Below are positions 9,748 to 17,623 of a stretch of 64,000 nt of DNA, one piece after another. This DNA is from Gp1-AA122 sp035631655. Lineage in GTDB: Bacteria; Acidobacteriota; Terriglobia; Terriglobales; Acidobacteriaceae. Every line of letters starts with the position of its first letter. The stretch's first letter is position 1. The stretch spans positions 1 to 64,000 of the forward strand of contig DASQIH010000158.1 of NCBI GenBank assembly GCA_035631655.1, written 5' to 3'. The notes under the pieces were generated by a model. The model was not told where the DNA came from, did not search any database, and saw nothing but the letters and a program-made list of their open reading frames with translations. The position numbers and the translations under genes are program-made.

Positions 9748-9808
9748 GGTCTCAGGTGTCAGGCCGCAGGTCTCAGGAACTGAGAGCTGATGGCTGACAG
9801 CTGATAGC
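9748..9808. repeat. Composite heptanucleotide array in the groES-groEL spacer
   Basis: Two heptamer families are joined. The first run is GGTCTCA, GGTGTCA, GGCCGCA, GGTCTCA (9748-9775). After GGAAC comes the second run TGAGAGC, TGATGGC, TGACAGC, TGATAGC (9781-9808). The last unit overlaps the final base of the groES stop codon. Confidence 0.8.
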
Positions 9809-10134
9809 TATTTCCGGGACCCGGCCGTTTCCTTCTTGGCAGCGCCGGTCACGATGCCGAGAACTTCTTCCTCGCGCATGATGACGAAATCTTCGCCGTC
9901 CAGCTTGATCTCGGTGCCGGCATACTTGCCGAACAGGATGCGGTCGCCCTCTTTTACGGCGAGAGGGAACACCTTGCCATCTTCGTTGACTTTGCCTTTG
10001 CCAACGGAGATAACTTCGCCCTCCTGCGGCTTGTCTTTAGCGGTGTCGGGAATGATAATGCCCCCGCGGGTGGTCTCAGCTTCCTCCACGCGACGGACGA
10101 GAATGCGGTCATGAAGGGGGGTGAACTTAGCCAT
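9808..10134 (-). CDS. groES: Co-chaperonin GroES (Cpn10)
   Basis: A 108-residue 10-kDa lid of the GroEL cage. It begins MAKFTPLHDRILVRRVEEAE, has the mobile-loop region ETTRGGIIIPDTA and the conserved VKEGDRILFGKYAGTEIKLD, and ends in a short Lys-rich extension after VLGIVTG. I used the ATG at 10134; AAGGAG is about 12 bases upstream. It is first in the groES-groEL operon, with a consensus promoter and CIRCE upstream. Confidence 0.97.
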   Translation of the reverse strand: MAKFTPLHDRILVRRVEEAETTRGGIIIPDTAKDKPQEGEVISVGKGKVNEDGKVFPLAVKEGDRILFGKYAGTEIKLDGEDFVIMREEEVLGIVTGAAKKETAGSRK

Positions 10135-10214
10135 AGTGATGCGGACTCCTTTCAAGTTAAGAATAACTATTCTAAGGGGTTAGTAGCTGTCTTGTAGTGT
10201 CGCCCGAAGCTCTG

Positions 10215-10241
10215 CTAGCACTCCTTGGCGTCGAGTGCTAA
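10215..10241. promoter_or_regulatory. CIRCE element (HrcA operator)
   Basis: CTAGCACTC and GAGTGCTAA are separated by exactly 9 bases, one base away from the full consensus TTAGCACTC-N9-GAGTGCTAA. CIRCE is the operator of the heat-shock repressor HrcA. It starts 81 bp upstream of groES and touches the -10 box, so HrcA binding would block initiation. Confidence 0.95.
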
Positions 10242-10270
10242 TTGTAAGAAGGTGGGCGGGAGCTTGTCAA
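10241..10270 (-). promoter_or_regulatory. Sigma-70-type promoter of groES-groEL
   Basis: On the minus strand TTGACA (10270-10265) and TACAAT (10246-10241) are 18 bases apart. The -10 box abuts the CIRCE element. Confidence 0.85.
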
Positions 10271-10401
10271 GAGGGCGTCTGACCCGGAAAAGAGAGGCTG
10301 GCGATCCGCGTCCCCCGAAACATCAGCACGTTCCTCTCAAGAATGCGTGCTCGCAGGTGAAGAGTGACAGTCTCAGATACTCTGCCTAAAATGAGGGTAC
10401 C

Positions 10402-10806
10402 GTGAAAAGATTCTTCGTGATTGTGGCAGTGCTGGCGATTCTGTCGCTGGGGGCGGCGGGCGAGGACAAGGCCTCTGAACTCAAGTTTCTGGTGGTGAAG
10501 GATTACAACGGCAAGCCCGTCCGGAACGCGAGCGTCATCCTGCATCCGGTGCGTAAAGACGGCAAGCAAGACCGGGGCGGCTTTCAATTGAAGACTGACC
10601 AGGACGGCAAGACTTCCTTCGACGGAGTGCCTTACGGCAAGTTGCGTGTGCAGGTGCTGGCGCGGGGTTTTCAGACCTTCGGCCAAGACTTCGAAATCAA
10701 TGAGCCCACCACAGAAATCACAGTCAAACTGAAACGGCCCTCGGGGCAGTATTCGATTTACGAAGACAGGCAAAATGATAAGAAAGACGACAAGAATGAA
10801 AAGTGA
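10402..10806 (+). CDS. Exported single carboxypeptidase-regulatory-like domain protein
   Basis: A 134-residue protein starting at GTG (10402) with GAGGG upstream. The signal peptide is KRFFVIVAVLAILSLGAAG. The rest is one carboxypeptidase-regulatory-like (Ig-like, transthyretin-type) domain: FLVVKDYNGKPVRNASVILH, GGFQLKTDQDGKTSFDGVPY, GKLRVQVLARGFQTFGQDFE. It ends in a charged Lys/Asp/Asn tail. Such domains are very common in acidobacterial exported proteins and probably serve in adhesion or as structural units. The stop codon overlaps the start of the AGTGNNN heptamer array at 10802. Confidence 0.8.
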   Translation: MKRFFVIVAVLAILSLGAAGEDKASELKFLVVKDYNGKPVRNASVILHPVRKDGKQDRGGFQLKTDQDGKTSFDGVPYGKLRVQVLARGFQTFGQDFEINEPTTEITVKLKRPSGQYSIYEDRQNDKKDDKNEK

Positions 10807-10874
10807 ATAGTGATTAGTGGTCAGTCGACAGTAAGGCCACTTACTATCCACTGACCACTGACCACTGACCACTT
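10802..10874. repeat. Heptamer array with inverted halves
   Basis: The left half has the units AGTGAAT, AGTGATT, AGTGGTC, AGTCGAC and AGTAAGG. The right half has CCACTTA, CTATCCA and then CTGACCA three times, which is the reverse complement of TGGTCAG. The two halves can pair, so the transcript between the genes at 10402 and 10877 could form a long imperfect hairpin. The right half ends 2 bases before the EVE-gene ATG. Confidence 0.8.
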
Positions 10875-10876
10875 CA

Positions 10877-11257
10877 ATGGACTACCTGTTAAAAACCGAG
10901 CCCTCCGAGTACTCCTTCGCCGACCTACAGCGCGAGAAAGAGACCGTCTGGGACGGGGTGAGCAACCCCGTCGCGCTGAAGCATCTGCGTGAAATGAAGC
11001 TGGGAGATCGGTTGGTGATCTATGAAACTGGGGACCACAAGAGCGCAGTGGGGACGGCATCGGTGCTTTCAGTGGATGCCAAAGACCCAAAGAATCCGCG
11101 GGTAAGAATCAAAGTCGGCAAACCGATTGCCAAGCCCGTCAGCCTTTCCGAGATCAAAGCCAACAAATTGTTCGCCGATTCGCCGCTGGTGAGACAGGGC
11201 AGGTTATCGGTGGTGCCGCTAACCAGCGCGCAGTATAAGTTCCTCGCCGGGGACTGA
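10877..11257 (+). CDS. EVE-domain protein
   Basis: A 126-residue protein made of one EVE domain (PUA-like fold), which in other members binds modified bases in DNA or RNA. The family signature is clear: MDYLLKTEPSEYSFADLQRE, TVWDGVSNPVALKHLREMKL, GDRLVIYETGDHKSAVGTAS. It is slightly shorter than the usual 135-155 residues but looks complete. The ATG directly follows a heptamer array instead of a normal ribosome site. No restriction or modification gene is adjacent, so its target cannot be inferred from context. Confidence 0.9.
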   Translation: MDYLLKTEPSEYSFADLQREKETVWDGVSNPVALKHLREMKLGDRLVIYETGDHKSAVGTASVLSVDAKDPKNPRVRIKVGKPIAKPVSLSEIKANKLFADSPLVRQGRLSVVPLTSAQYKFLAGD

Positions 11258-11394
11258 CCACGTTCGATTCTGGTGACGAAATCCCACACGAGTAGAGTGC
11301 TGAGGAACTTAATGCCCAGTCGTACATCTTTAAATAACAATCGTTGCATCTGTGTTGGCATATCTGCGCGGCATATGAATGAGGAGAATTCTTA

Positions 11395-12297
11395 ATGAGA
11401 GGGAACCGGCTCGTCCTGGGAATCGGAGTCCTGCTACTTGTTGTTCTGATCTCGGACAGATTATGCGCACAGGAGACGGGTGCCACGCTATTGGGTACCG
11501 TTACGAATGCCACGGGAGGAGTCGTTCCGAATGCCAAAGTCTCCGTCAAGAACGTGGCTACCGGTGAATCCCGGGAAGCTGCGACAAATTCCGCTGGTAT
11601 TTACACGGTCCCAGACCCCGTCGCAGGCGATTATGAGGTTTCCGTTTCTGCGGATGGCAGTGCCGCCAAAACGAGCAAAGTCAGCCTAACCCGAGGAAAG
11701 ATGGAGACCCTGGACTTCGTTCTGGGTGCTCAGGCGCAATCTCCGGCGGCTGCTCAAGAGCCGGTGAAAAACCTGCCCAGTGCTCCTTCCAGCACCCAAA
11801 CGAAACCCTCGCTGCAGGATCTCGGATTCCCTCCAGAGCAAACCAAGGGAAGCGCTCAGGAACAGGCACGTCTCGATAAACGGACGCACATGCTGAAGAT
11901 TCATCAACGGCTGGGGTTGATAACTACCGCTCCCCTGGTGGCAACCGTGATCAGTGGAGGCTTCGCCGGTGGCAGGAGTACCAGTTCAACTCCCCGCGAC
12001 CTGCATGCCGCTCTGGGCGCAGCGACGGCTGGCCTGTATTTCACCGCCGCTTCCTACGCCATCTTCGCTCCCAAGATATCGGGCACTCCAACGCGGGGGC
12101 CTATTCGCCTGCACAAGGCACTCGCCTGGATTCACGGCCCGGGAATGGTGCTGACGCCAATTCTCGGAGTAATGGCTTATGAGCAAAAGAGCCGTGGCGA
12201 AAGGGTCCATGGTGTCGCGAGCGCACATTCCGCGGTAGCCATCGTGACAGCCGGAGCGTATGGGGCTGCGCTTCTGTCCGTCTCTTTGAAATTCTGA
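11395..12297 (+). CDS. Carboxypeptidase-regulatory-like domain fused to a b561-like membrane domain
   Basis: A 300-residue protein. A signal peptide (LVLGIGVLLLVVLISDRLCA) leads into a carboxypeptidase-regulatory-like domain (about 28-110: GTVTNATGGVVPNAKVSVKN, SAGIYTVPDPVAGDYEVSV). A Pro/Ser/Gln linker (110-165) is followed by four or five hydrophobic segments with His at helix ends: KIHQRLGL, DLHAALGA, RLHKALAWIHGPG, SAHSAVAI. His pairs in such a bundle suggest a heme-binding cytochrome b561-type domain. The next gene, 9 bp away, encodes YceI, and YceI is linked to b561 genes in other bacteria. The heme role is inferred. GAGGAG precedes the ATG. Confidence 0.72.
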   Translation: MRGNRLVLGIGVLLLVVLISDRLCAQETGATLLGTVTNATGGVVPNAKVSVKNVATGESREAATNSAGIYTVPDPVAGDYEVSVSADGSAAKTSKVSLTRGKMETLDFVLGAQAQSPAAAQEPVKNLPSAPSSTQTKPSLQDLGFPPEQTKGSAQEQARLDKRTHMLKIHQRLGLITTAPLVATVISGGFAGGRSTSSTPRDLHAALGAATAGLYFTAASYAIFAPKISGTPTRGPIRLHKALAWIHGPGMVLTPILGVMAYEQKSRGERVHGVASAHSAVAIVTAGAYGAALLSVSLKF

Positions 12298-12306
12298 GCA
12301 TCCCTG

Positions 12307-12846
12307 ATGAAGACAAAGATACTCGCCACCATCTTGCTTCTCGCACTGCCAGGAATTGCCTCCGCAGACAGCCAGTGGGTTCTCGATCAGTCAAGTCTTA
12401 CCTATCATGTTTCCCATCCTCTTCATCAAGTCGATGGGGTCAGCCACGCCGCACGCGGCAAAGGCGTTTGCCATGCAGGCCAATGCGATTTCTTGATCGC
12501 AGTACCAGTTAAGTCGTTCGACTCGGGAGACAGCAATCGCGACCTCCACATGGTGCAAGCGACGCGGGGCGCGCAATTTCCCATGGTCACTGTGCGTACC
12601 CGGTTGCCTGAAACCGTGCCCGCTTCCGGTACGATTCATGCCGATCTTGAAATCCAGTTTGCGGGACAGACCGTCCACCATGAGCAGGTCCCCTTCCAAG
12701 TGGTGAGCCAAGGCAAGGAAACCCGGATCACCGGAACGATTCCAGCAACACTAGCGGATTTCAAGATCGACCCCCCGTCACTTCTGACGGTTCGCGTAAA
12801 AAACGAAATACCGGTACGAGTGGATATGACTTGGCGTGAGCAGTGA
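12307..12846 (+). CDS. YceI-family periplasmic protein
   Basis: A 179-residue exported YceI-like protein with signal peptide (KILATILLLALPGIASA). The lipocalin-like barrel features are visible: WVLDQSSLTYHVSHPLHQVD, PVKSFDSGDSNRDLHM, FPMVTVRTRLPE, GTIHADLEIQFAGQTV and the C-terminal strand LLTVRVKNEIPVRVDMTW. YceI proteins bind isoprenoid or other lipid ligands and are often encoded beside cytochrome b561 genes, as here (9 bp after the b561-like gene). The two should form one operon and act at the inner membrane and periplasm, possibly in quinone-linked redox work; that last step is inference. Confidence 0.88.
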   Translation: MKTKILATILLLALPGIASADSQWVLDQSSLTYHVSHPLHQVDGVSHAARGKGVCHAGQCDFLIAVPVKSFDSGDSNRDLHMVQATRGAQFPMVTVRTRLPETVPASGTIHADLEIQFAGQTVHHEQVPFQVVSQGKETRITGTIPATLADFKIDPPSLLTVRVKNEIPVRVDMTWREQ

Positions 12847-12862
12847 ACAGGTTTGGCAACTC

Positions 12863-14431
12863 TTAGGTGAAGGCCTTTTTCAGTTCCCGTCGGAGTATCT
12901 TGCCGGACGCAGTCTTCGGCACCGCGTCGATGAAGCAGATTTCACGCGGCTGCTTGTAGTGGGTAAGGCGTTCCGCCACAAACGAACACAGTTCTTCTTT
13001 CAGCTTGCCCGAAGAAGAGATGCCTTCGCGTAGCACGACGAAAGCGCAGGGAATCTCCCCGGCGGCCGCATCAGCTTTCCCTACCACGCCGCAATCACAT
13101 ACCGCCGGATGTTCCAGCAGGACAGACTCAACCTCGGCGGGGGCAACCGGAAACCCTTTGTACTTGATCATCTCTTTGCGGCGGTCGAGAACATAGTAAA
13201 AGTCCTGCTCGTCACGGCTAACGACATCGCCGGACCAGTACCACCCATCCCGTAGCACCGCCGCGGTAGCCCCAGGCTCCTTCCAATATCCCAACATGAA
13301 CTGTGGCCCGTGCATAACCAGTTCTCCTCGCTCTCCGGGGCCAACTTCCTGATCGTTTTCGTCCAGCACGCGACAGTCAGTTTGGACGAGCGGTTGTCCA
13401 ATGGACTCTGGCTTGTACAGTTCCGGCTCGAGGTATCCGACATGGGTCACCGGAGAGGCCTCGGTCATGCCGTAACCCTGGCAAATCAGGACCCCGGTCA
13501 GCGCGGTGAAGCGGCGGGCGAGTTCCGGGGCCAGCGGCGCAGCGCCGGATTTCACCCAGCGCAAGCGATGGGTTTTTGGGAATTGCCCAGCCTCGGCCGC
13601 CTGGGCCAATGCATTCAGAGCGGGCGGGACCGTCGGCATCGCGGTGACGCCTTCGCTCACCATTAAATCCAGCAACTGGGGAACCACAAACCTCGGCATG
13701 AGCAGGAGCGTCGCGCCCAGGATTAACGCCGGGTTGAGCAACACGTTCAGACCGTAAATGTGATACAGCGGCAGGAAGCACAGCATGACGTCGTCAGGGG
13801 CAAACGCAGAGCAACGCGGCCCGATAAATTGATAGACGTTGACGACAAGATTGAAGTGCGACAGCATGACGCCCTTGGGCAGGCCGGTGGTGCCGCTGGA
13901 GTAGGGAAGGGCGGCGAGAATCTTCTCCGACGACTCCGACGGTCTGGGCAGGGGGCCGGGTGCAGGGCGCAGGAGCACGGCGAAATCTTCCATGCCAGGT
14001 ACCGTTTGGCGAGTCGCGTACACGCGGCGCAGCTTGGGCAGGCCGGAGAGATCAAGGTCTTTGATGAAAGGTGAGTCGGTGATAAGCAGAACGGCGCCTG
14101 AGTTTTCCAATTGATAACGGACTTCCCGCTCACGATAGGTTGGGTTGAGCGGCGTCGGTACCGCCCCTGCTAGCGTGGCGGCGTGGTAGGCGACGCAGAA
14201 TTCCCACGAATTCGTCAGGAAGATAGCGATGACCTCGCCTGGTCTTATGCCGGCGGCGACAAACCCTCTGGCCAGATTTTCCATGAGCTCGCCGTATTCG
14301 CCATATGTCAGGCGACGTCCGCAGGAGCTGTCGATGATTGCAGTCTTCCGCGGGAAACGGCGGCAGGAATCAAGGATGACGTCGTGCAGAAAGCGTCCCG
14401 CGGGGTCGGCGTAAAGTTGGGTTCGTAGCAT
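12863..14431 (-). CDS. Acyl/aryl-CoA ligase (AMP-binding, 4-coumarate-CoA-ligase-like)
   Basis: A 522-residue ANL-superfamily enzyme that should adenylate a carboxylic acid and transfer it to CoA. All core motifs are intact: YSSGTTGLPKGV (A3), GYGMTEASP (A5), YWSGDV (A7), DRRKEMIKYKGFPVAPAEVE (A8, hinge) and PKTASGKILRRELKK with the catalytic Lys (A10). The overall pattern (FLPLYHIYGLNVLL, VKSGAAPLAPEL) is closest to 4-coumarate-CoA ligases and related fatty or aryl acid ligases. The substrate is not certain. It could supply an aroyl-CoA to the cluster at 31-44 kb, which has no ligase of its own, but it is 17 kb away. Confidence 0.88.
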   Translation of the reverse strand: MLRTQLYADPAGRFLHDVILDSCRRFPRKTAIIDSSCGRRLTYGEYGELMENLARGFVAAGIRPGEVIAIFLTNSWEFCVAYHAATLAGAVPTPLNPTYREREVRYQLENSGAVLLITDSPFIKDLDLSGLPKLRRVYATRQTVPGMEDFAVLLRPAPGPLPRPSESSEKILAALPYSSGTTGLPKGVMLSHFNLVVNVYQFIGPRCSAFAPDDVMLCFLPLYHIYGLNVLLNPALILGATLLLMPRFVVPQLLDLMVSEGVTAMPTVPPALNALAQAAEAGQFPKTHRLRWVKSGAAPLAPELARRFTALTGVLICQGYGMTEASPVTHVGYLEPELYKPESIGQPLVQTDCRVLDENDQEVGPGERGELVMHGPQFMLGYWKEPGATAAVLRDGWYWSGDVVSRDEQDFYYVLDRRKEMIKYKGFPVAPAEVESVLLEHPAVCDCGVVGKADAAAGEIPCAFVVLREGISSSGKLKEELCSFVAERLTHYKQPREICFIDAVPKTASGKILRRELKKAFT

Positions 14432-14519
14432 GCCGATTGGATTCTAACGGAAGTCCCGTACTAGCGGGAGATTCGACGAGGAGCGGAGTTTCCAATTCAA
14501 TATTCATCTTGATGAATCT

Positions 14520-14577
14520 GTCATCCTGAGCGGAACTTGGGCTCGCACAGCGAGCACAAGCGTAGTCGAAGGATCCC
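14520..14577. repeat. GTCATCCTGAGCG palindromic repeat, copy 1
   Basis: GTCATCCTGAGCG at the left and GTCGAAGGATCCC at the right frame a variable centre with an inner inverted repeat (GCTCGC...GCGAGC). It is one of eight related elements in the window. Confidence 0.7.
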
Positions 14578-14673
14578 TTGCCTATGCAAGCTGCGACGAG
14601 AGTAGCAAGGCGTTCTAGCTGCGACTTCGCAATGAGAATGCTAGGCTAGGGCACGGGTTGCGCAAGCTGGTAA

Positions 14674-14716
14674 GGGGTCCTTCGACTCGGGCTGAAGCCC
14701 TCGCTCAGAACGACAG
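14674..14716. repeat. GTCATCCTGAGCG palindromic repeat, copy 2 (inverted)
   Basis: GGGGTCCTTCGACTCGGGC...GCTCAGAACGACAG is the same element on the other strand, with inner arms GGGCT / AGCCC. It ends 8 bp before the glutaredoxin-like gene stop and could act as its 3' hairpin. Confidence 0.65.
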
Positions 14717-14724
14717 TTACGGTT

Positions 14725-14970
14725 CTAGTTGGCCAGTTTGCGCAGGAATTCGCGCTCATCCACGCGGTACTTGAACGCCTTGCGGCCGTCGATGAATACG
14801 ACGGGGACCTCGTCTGTGAACTGGCGGCGAAGTTCCTCGTTAGAGTCGACGTCGATCTCACGCCAGTGAAAGCCTCCCCGTCGCTCCAGCTTGTTCAGGG
14901 TTTCCTTGACGATCTCACAGAGATGACAGCCCTTGCGGGAATAGACGACGACTTCTCGGAGGGAAGACAT
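14725..14970 (-). CDS. Glutaredoxin-family protein
   Basis: An 81-residue thioredoxin-fold protein. The redox motif is CHLC, near the N-terminus in VVVYSRKGCHLCEIVKETL, followed by WREIDVDSNEEL, the cis-Pro loop DEVPVVFIDG and a C-terminal helix. This is the DUF836/glutaredoxin-like group of small cytoplasmic thiol oxidoreductases. I used the ATG at 14970, which begins MSSLREVVVY; an open frame continues upstream to 15048, but the extra residues do not fit the fold. No good ribosome site is visible. Confidence 0.82.
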   Translation of the reverse strand: MSSLREVVVYSRKGCHLCEIVKETLNKLERRGGFHWREIDVDSNEELRRQFTDEVPVVFIDGRKAFKYRVDEREFLRKLAN

Positions 14971-15167
14971 TGTCAGCGCAGTGTAGCAGTTCTGTGCGGA
15001 GGTTTTCCATTGCCAAAGCAGCCAGCAGGTCTGCAACCAAGACTTCAACGTGCTTACGGCCCGGTACGGATCGCGCGCCCGCCCTGTATCCTCTCAACCT
15101 TCCTTTTGAACCAGACCACACCCACCTGCTAAGCTGCTGCTGACTTCAGTGCAATCCAACAACTCCA

Positions 15168-15734
15168 ATGAAAACGCTGGCTGCCGTTTTGCTGTTGTGT
15201 GGCTGTGTAGGGATCGCTCAGGAAGCTCCGGAAAAGGGCGGACATGAGATCCAAGTGTGGACCGGAGGCGGGCATTCCGTCGCGGGTGGAACCAGGAATA
15301 TCGGATTATTCAACGTGGGTCTGCGCTATGGATGGGTGCTGACGGACCGGCACGGCCCGGCCTTCCTGAAGGGGAACTTTGAGTACGCGGTGGATGCCGT
15401 GCCCATGTTCCTGGTATTTCAGCCGGCTAACACGGCCTATGGATTTGGCGTGAATCCGTTCGCCCTGAAGTGGAATTTTGTGCCTCGTGGCCGGGTGGTG
15501 CCTTACTTCGAACTCGGCGGTGGGACGCTGTTCACAAACCACGAGGTGCCGTCCGGAATTTCCTCTATCAATTTCACCTCGGGAGCCGCCGTGGGTTTCC
15601 ATCATCTTGGCGACAAGATCACCTGGAGCTTGGAGGCGCGCTACATGCAAATCTCGGATGCCGGGCTGACGAAGCTGAATCCTGGTTTGAATACCGTACA
15701 GGTGCGCCTCGGGCTTGGGCGATTCGGAAGGTGA
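15168..15734 (+). CDS. PagL-like lipid A 3-O-deacylase barrel with altered active site
   Basis: A 188-residue exported protein (signal peptide KTLAAVLLLCGCVGIAQ) with the 8-strand barrel pattern of the PagL / acyloxyacyl hydrolase family: AFLKGNFEYAVDAVPMFLVF, AYGFGVNPFALKWNF, VVPYFELGGGTLFTN, and the end TVQVRLGLGRFGR. PagL enzymes remove the 3-O acyl chain of lipid A in the outer membrane, using His-X-Ser and a downstream Glu. Here the site reads YMQISDAG (CAA codon), so the His position is Gln while Ser is kept. The protein may be inactive as a deacylase or work differently. It converges on the transglutaminase gene, 37 bp away. Confidence 0.8.
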   Translation: MKTLAAVLLLCGCVGIAQEAPEKGGHEIQVWTGGGHSVAGGTRNIGLFNVGLRYGWVLTDRHGPAFLKGNFEYAVDAVPMFLVFQPANTAYGFGVNPFALKWNFVPRGRVVPYFELGGGTLFTNHEVPSGISSINFTSGAAVGFHHLGDKITWSLEARYMQISDAGLTKLNPGLNTVQVRLGLGRFGR

Positions 15735-15771
15735 AGAAAAATCTTTCACCGCCGAGACCGCCGAGAAGGCT

Positions 15772-16773
15772 TCAGTGTCCTTGCGCGCTGACCGGTGGCT
15801 TGCTGGATTCCGCGTCTTTAAAGGAAAAGGCGATCTCTACGTTGGGATATTCCTTGCCTCCGATCTCTACGTAGGGATAAACAAAATAATTGAGCGGGGA
15901 GCCGGCCTGGGGAGGCTCGAGGCGCAGATCGCGGCCGATGGTGAACTGCAGGCGGCTCGCATCATGGGCGCCAAAATAGTAGTCATGTAATTCCTGATGC
16001 TTCCACGCCTCGGAAATGTCTACTGGAATCCAGCCGATTGAATTCACGTAAAAATCAGACCAGCAGTGATAGCTGGGTACTTCCGCAGACTGCTTGTCGG
16101 GTGGTAGCTGAAATCCAATCTCGAAACGGGCAGGGATGTGCTGGGAGCGGGCCATGGAGATGAAGAGAGAATGGAAATCGGTGCAGTTGCCGCGCTTCGA
16201 ATCGCAGGCCCAGAGTGTGTCTCCGTGGCCCCATCCCGTGCCGGTCTTGTCGTAACGCATGTTGTGGAAGACGTAATCGTAGATGGCGTGTGCCTTTTCG
16301 AGTTGGGTCGAAGCGCCTTTGGTCTGTTCGATGGCCAGTTGGGCGGGCAGACCGGTGGTCGGCACCAGCCGGTCGGGCTGCAGGAAGCGCGCAAGTTGCA
16401 CATGGGCCCGGTCGGGATGGAAGTCGGCATCCGGTTTCCCATTCACCAGGACAACGCGCTCGCGGCGGACTACGTCGTAATCAATCGTGAACCGGTACTC
16501 GGACTTGTCGGCTCCCGGTGCCTCTCCATAGAGCACCCAGTTGCCGTATTCCTGCTCCTGGGTCCTCTTCAAGGTGAGGTCGCCTTTCTGCGATACGACG
16601 CTAACGTCCTGCCAGCGATCGGAATGAGCCAGGGGGATCCAGACATGGAGCGCTTTGCCAGTTGGAACGTTTCTTATCGTGAAGGAGTAATGGAAAGTGA
16701 AATGACGCTGCTTCTGAGCGTATGCGGTCAGGGAAAGCAGCAATGCGAACAGCGTCGCGAGGACTCGCAACAT
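15772..16773 (-). CDS. Exported transglutaminase-like cysteine protease/peptidase
   Basis: A 333-residue protein with signal peptide (VLATLFALLLSLTAYAQ). An N-terminal beta-rich part (20-150, FTIRNVPTGKALHVWIPLAH) precedes a transglutaminase-core domain. The catalytic triad is visible: Cys in SKRGNCTDFHSLF, His in SYHCWSDFYV and Asp in WIPVDISEAW. Such bacterial proteins act outside the cytoplasm on peptides or cross-links; the substrate is unknown. The C-terminal part (after FTIGRDLRLEPP) ends with VEIAFSFKDAES. The gene stands alone on the minus strand. Confidence 0.88.
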   Translation of the reverse strand: MLRVLATLFALLLSLTAYAQKQRHFTFHYSFTIRNVPTGKALHVWIPLAHSDRWQDVSVVSQKGDLTLKRTQEQEYGNWVLYGEAPGADKSEYRFTIDYDVVRRERVVLVNGKPDADFHPDRAHVQLARFLQPDRLVPTTGLPAQLAIEQTKGASTQLEKAHAIYDYVFHNMRYDKTGTGWGHGDTLWACDSKRGNCTDFHSLFISMARSQHIPARFEIGFQLPPDKQSAEVPSYHCWSDFYVNSIGWIPVDISEAWKHQELHDYYFGAHDASRLQFTIGRDLRLEPPQAGSPLNYFVYPYVEIGGKEYPNVEIAFSFKDAESSKPPVSAQGH

Positions 16774-16959
16774 GGAAGCTTCCTTTCCGAGGTGGTGAGA
16801 GCTATCGGGAAACGACCAACGGGCGTTTTGGCAGGACTATATTCAAGTAAAGCCGCGACCGGAAGTGCGCGGAAGAGGGGCTGGCATAAGTTGATCTAAT
16901 CTGCTCTTGGGGTATCGGATTGTCAAGAGACCAGGAGCCTGATGAGCCTGATGTCTTGT

Positions 16960-17448
16960 TCAAACTGCGTGATGGCCTCGAATCTCGGGTGGCGATCCCA
17001 GATCCATGAAACGTGAGTCGCGCGCCTCATCACGCACGGAACTAAGCGAGACCGTGACTTCACGGATGTAGTACAAAGTTGCGACCAGCAGGCAGATCAT
17101 GGCTGCAACAAAGAGGACCACTGCCGCCATCGCAGCCTCTTTCCAGTACAGCCCAAAACCCAACAAGAGGCAGGAAGCAATGGTGCCGGCCAGCGAACCA
17201 AGCGCGAGCAGGAAACAGCGGCGCACCAACTCCGCACGCTGTTCGATCAAATTGATCTGTTCGGTATAGGCGTCGGCTTCCTGAACGCGTTCATTCTTGG
17301 CGGCATCGTATTTTGCGTGTACGTACTGCCGCAACCGGCTGACGATGCCCATCAGCCGGACATTGATCGAAAGGACCAGTAGAGCAGTTGCGGATACAAA
17401 AATTGCAGGCGCGAGGAATGCCTGGAAGAGGCGAGTGATGTCATTCAT
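16960..17448 (-). CDS. DUF2721-family membrane protein
   Basis: A 162-residue inner-membrane protein. It begins MNDITRLFQAFLAPAIFVSA (ATG at 17448) and has three hydrophobic segments: about 9-31, 77-100 (FLLALGSLAGTIASCLLLGF) and 104-127 (AAVVLFVAAMICLLVATLYY). A charged region (RLRQYVHAKYDAAKNERVQE) lies between the first two. This arrangement matches DUF2721, whose function is unknown. A GTG at 17499 would add 17 residues but spoils the family-like start. Confidence 0.78.
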   Translation of the reverse strand: MNDITRLFQAFLAPAIFVSATALLVLSINVRLMGIVSRLRQYVHAKYDAAKNERVQEADAYTEQINLIEQRAELVRRCFLLALGSLAGTIASCLLLGFGLYWKEAAMAAVVLFVAAMICLLVATLYYIREVTVSLSSVRDEARDSRFMDLGSPPEIRGHHAV

Positions 17449-17623
17449 GGGAAGCACTTCCCGAACCAGTGTAAACGCATTTGTGGGATGCGTCTTCACT
17501 GGCGACAGATGTTACAGAAGGTCGCTAGCGAGCTTTTGCGAGTGCCACAGCGGGAACTGCCCCTGCTCCGTGCGCTATTCCTGAGTTGCGGCAGTCCAAC
17601 CCCGCCTTATATTCTTCTCCGGT

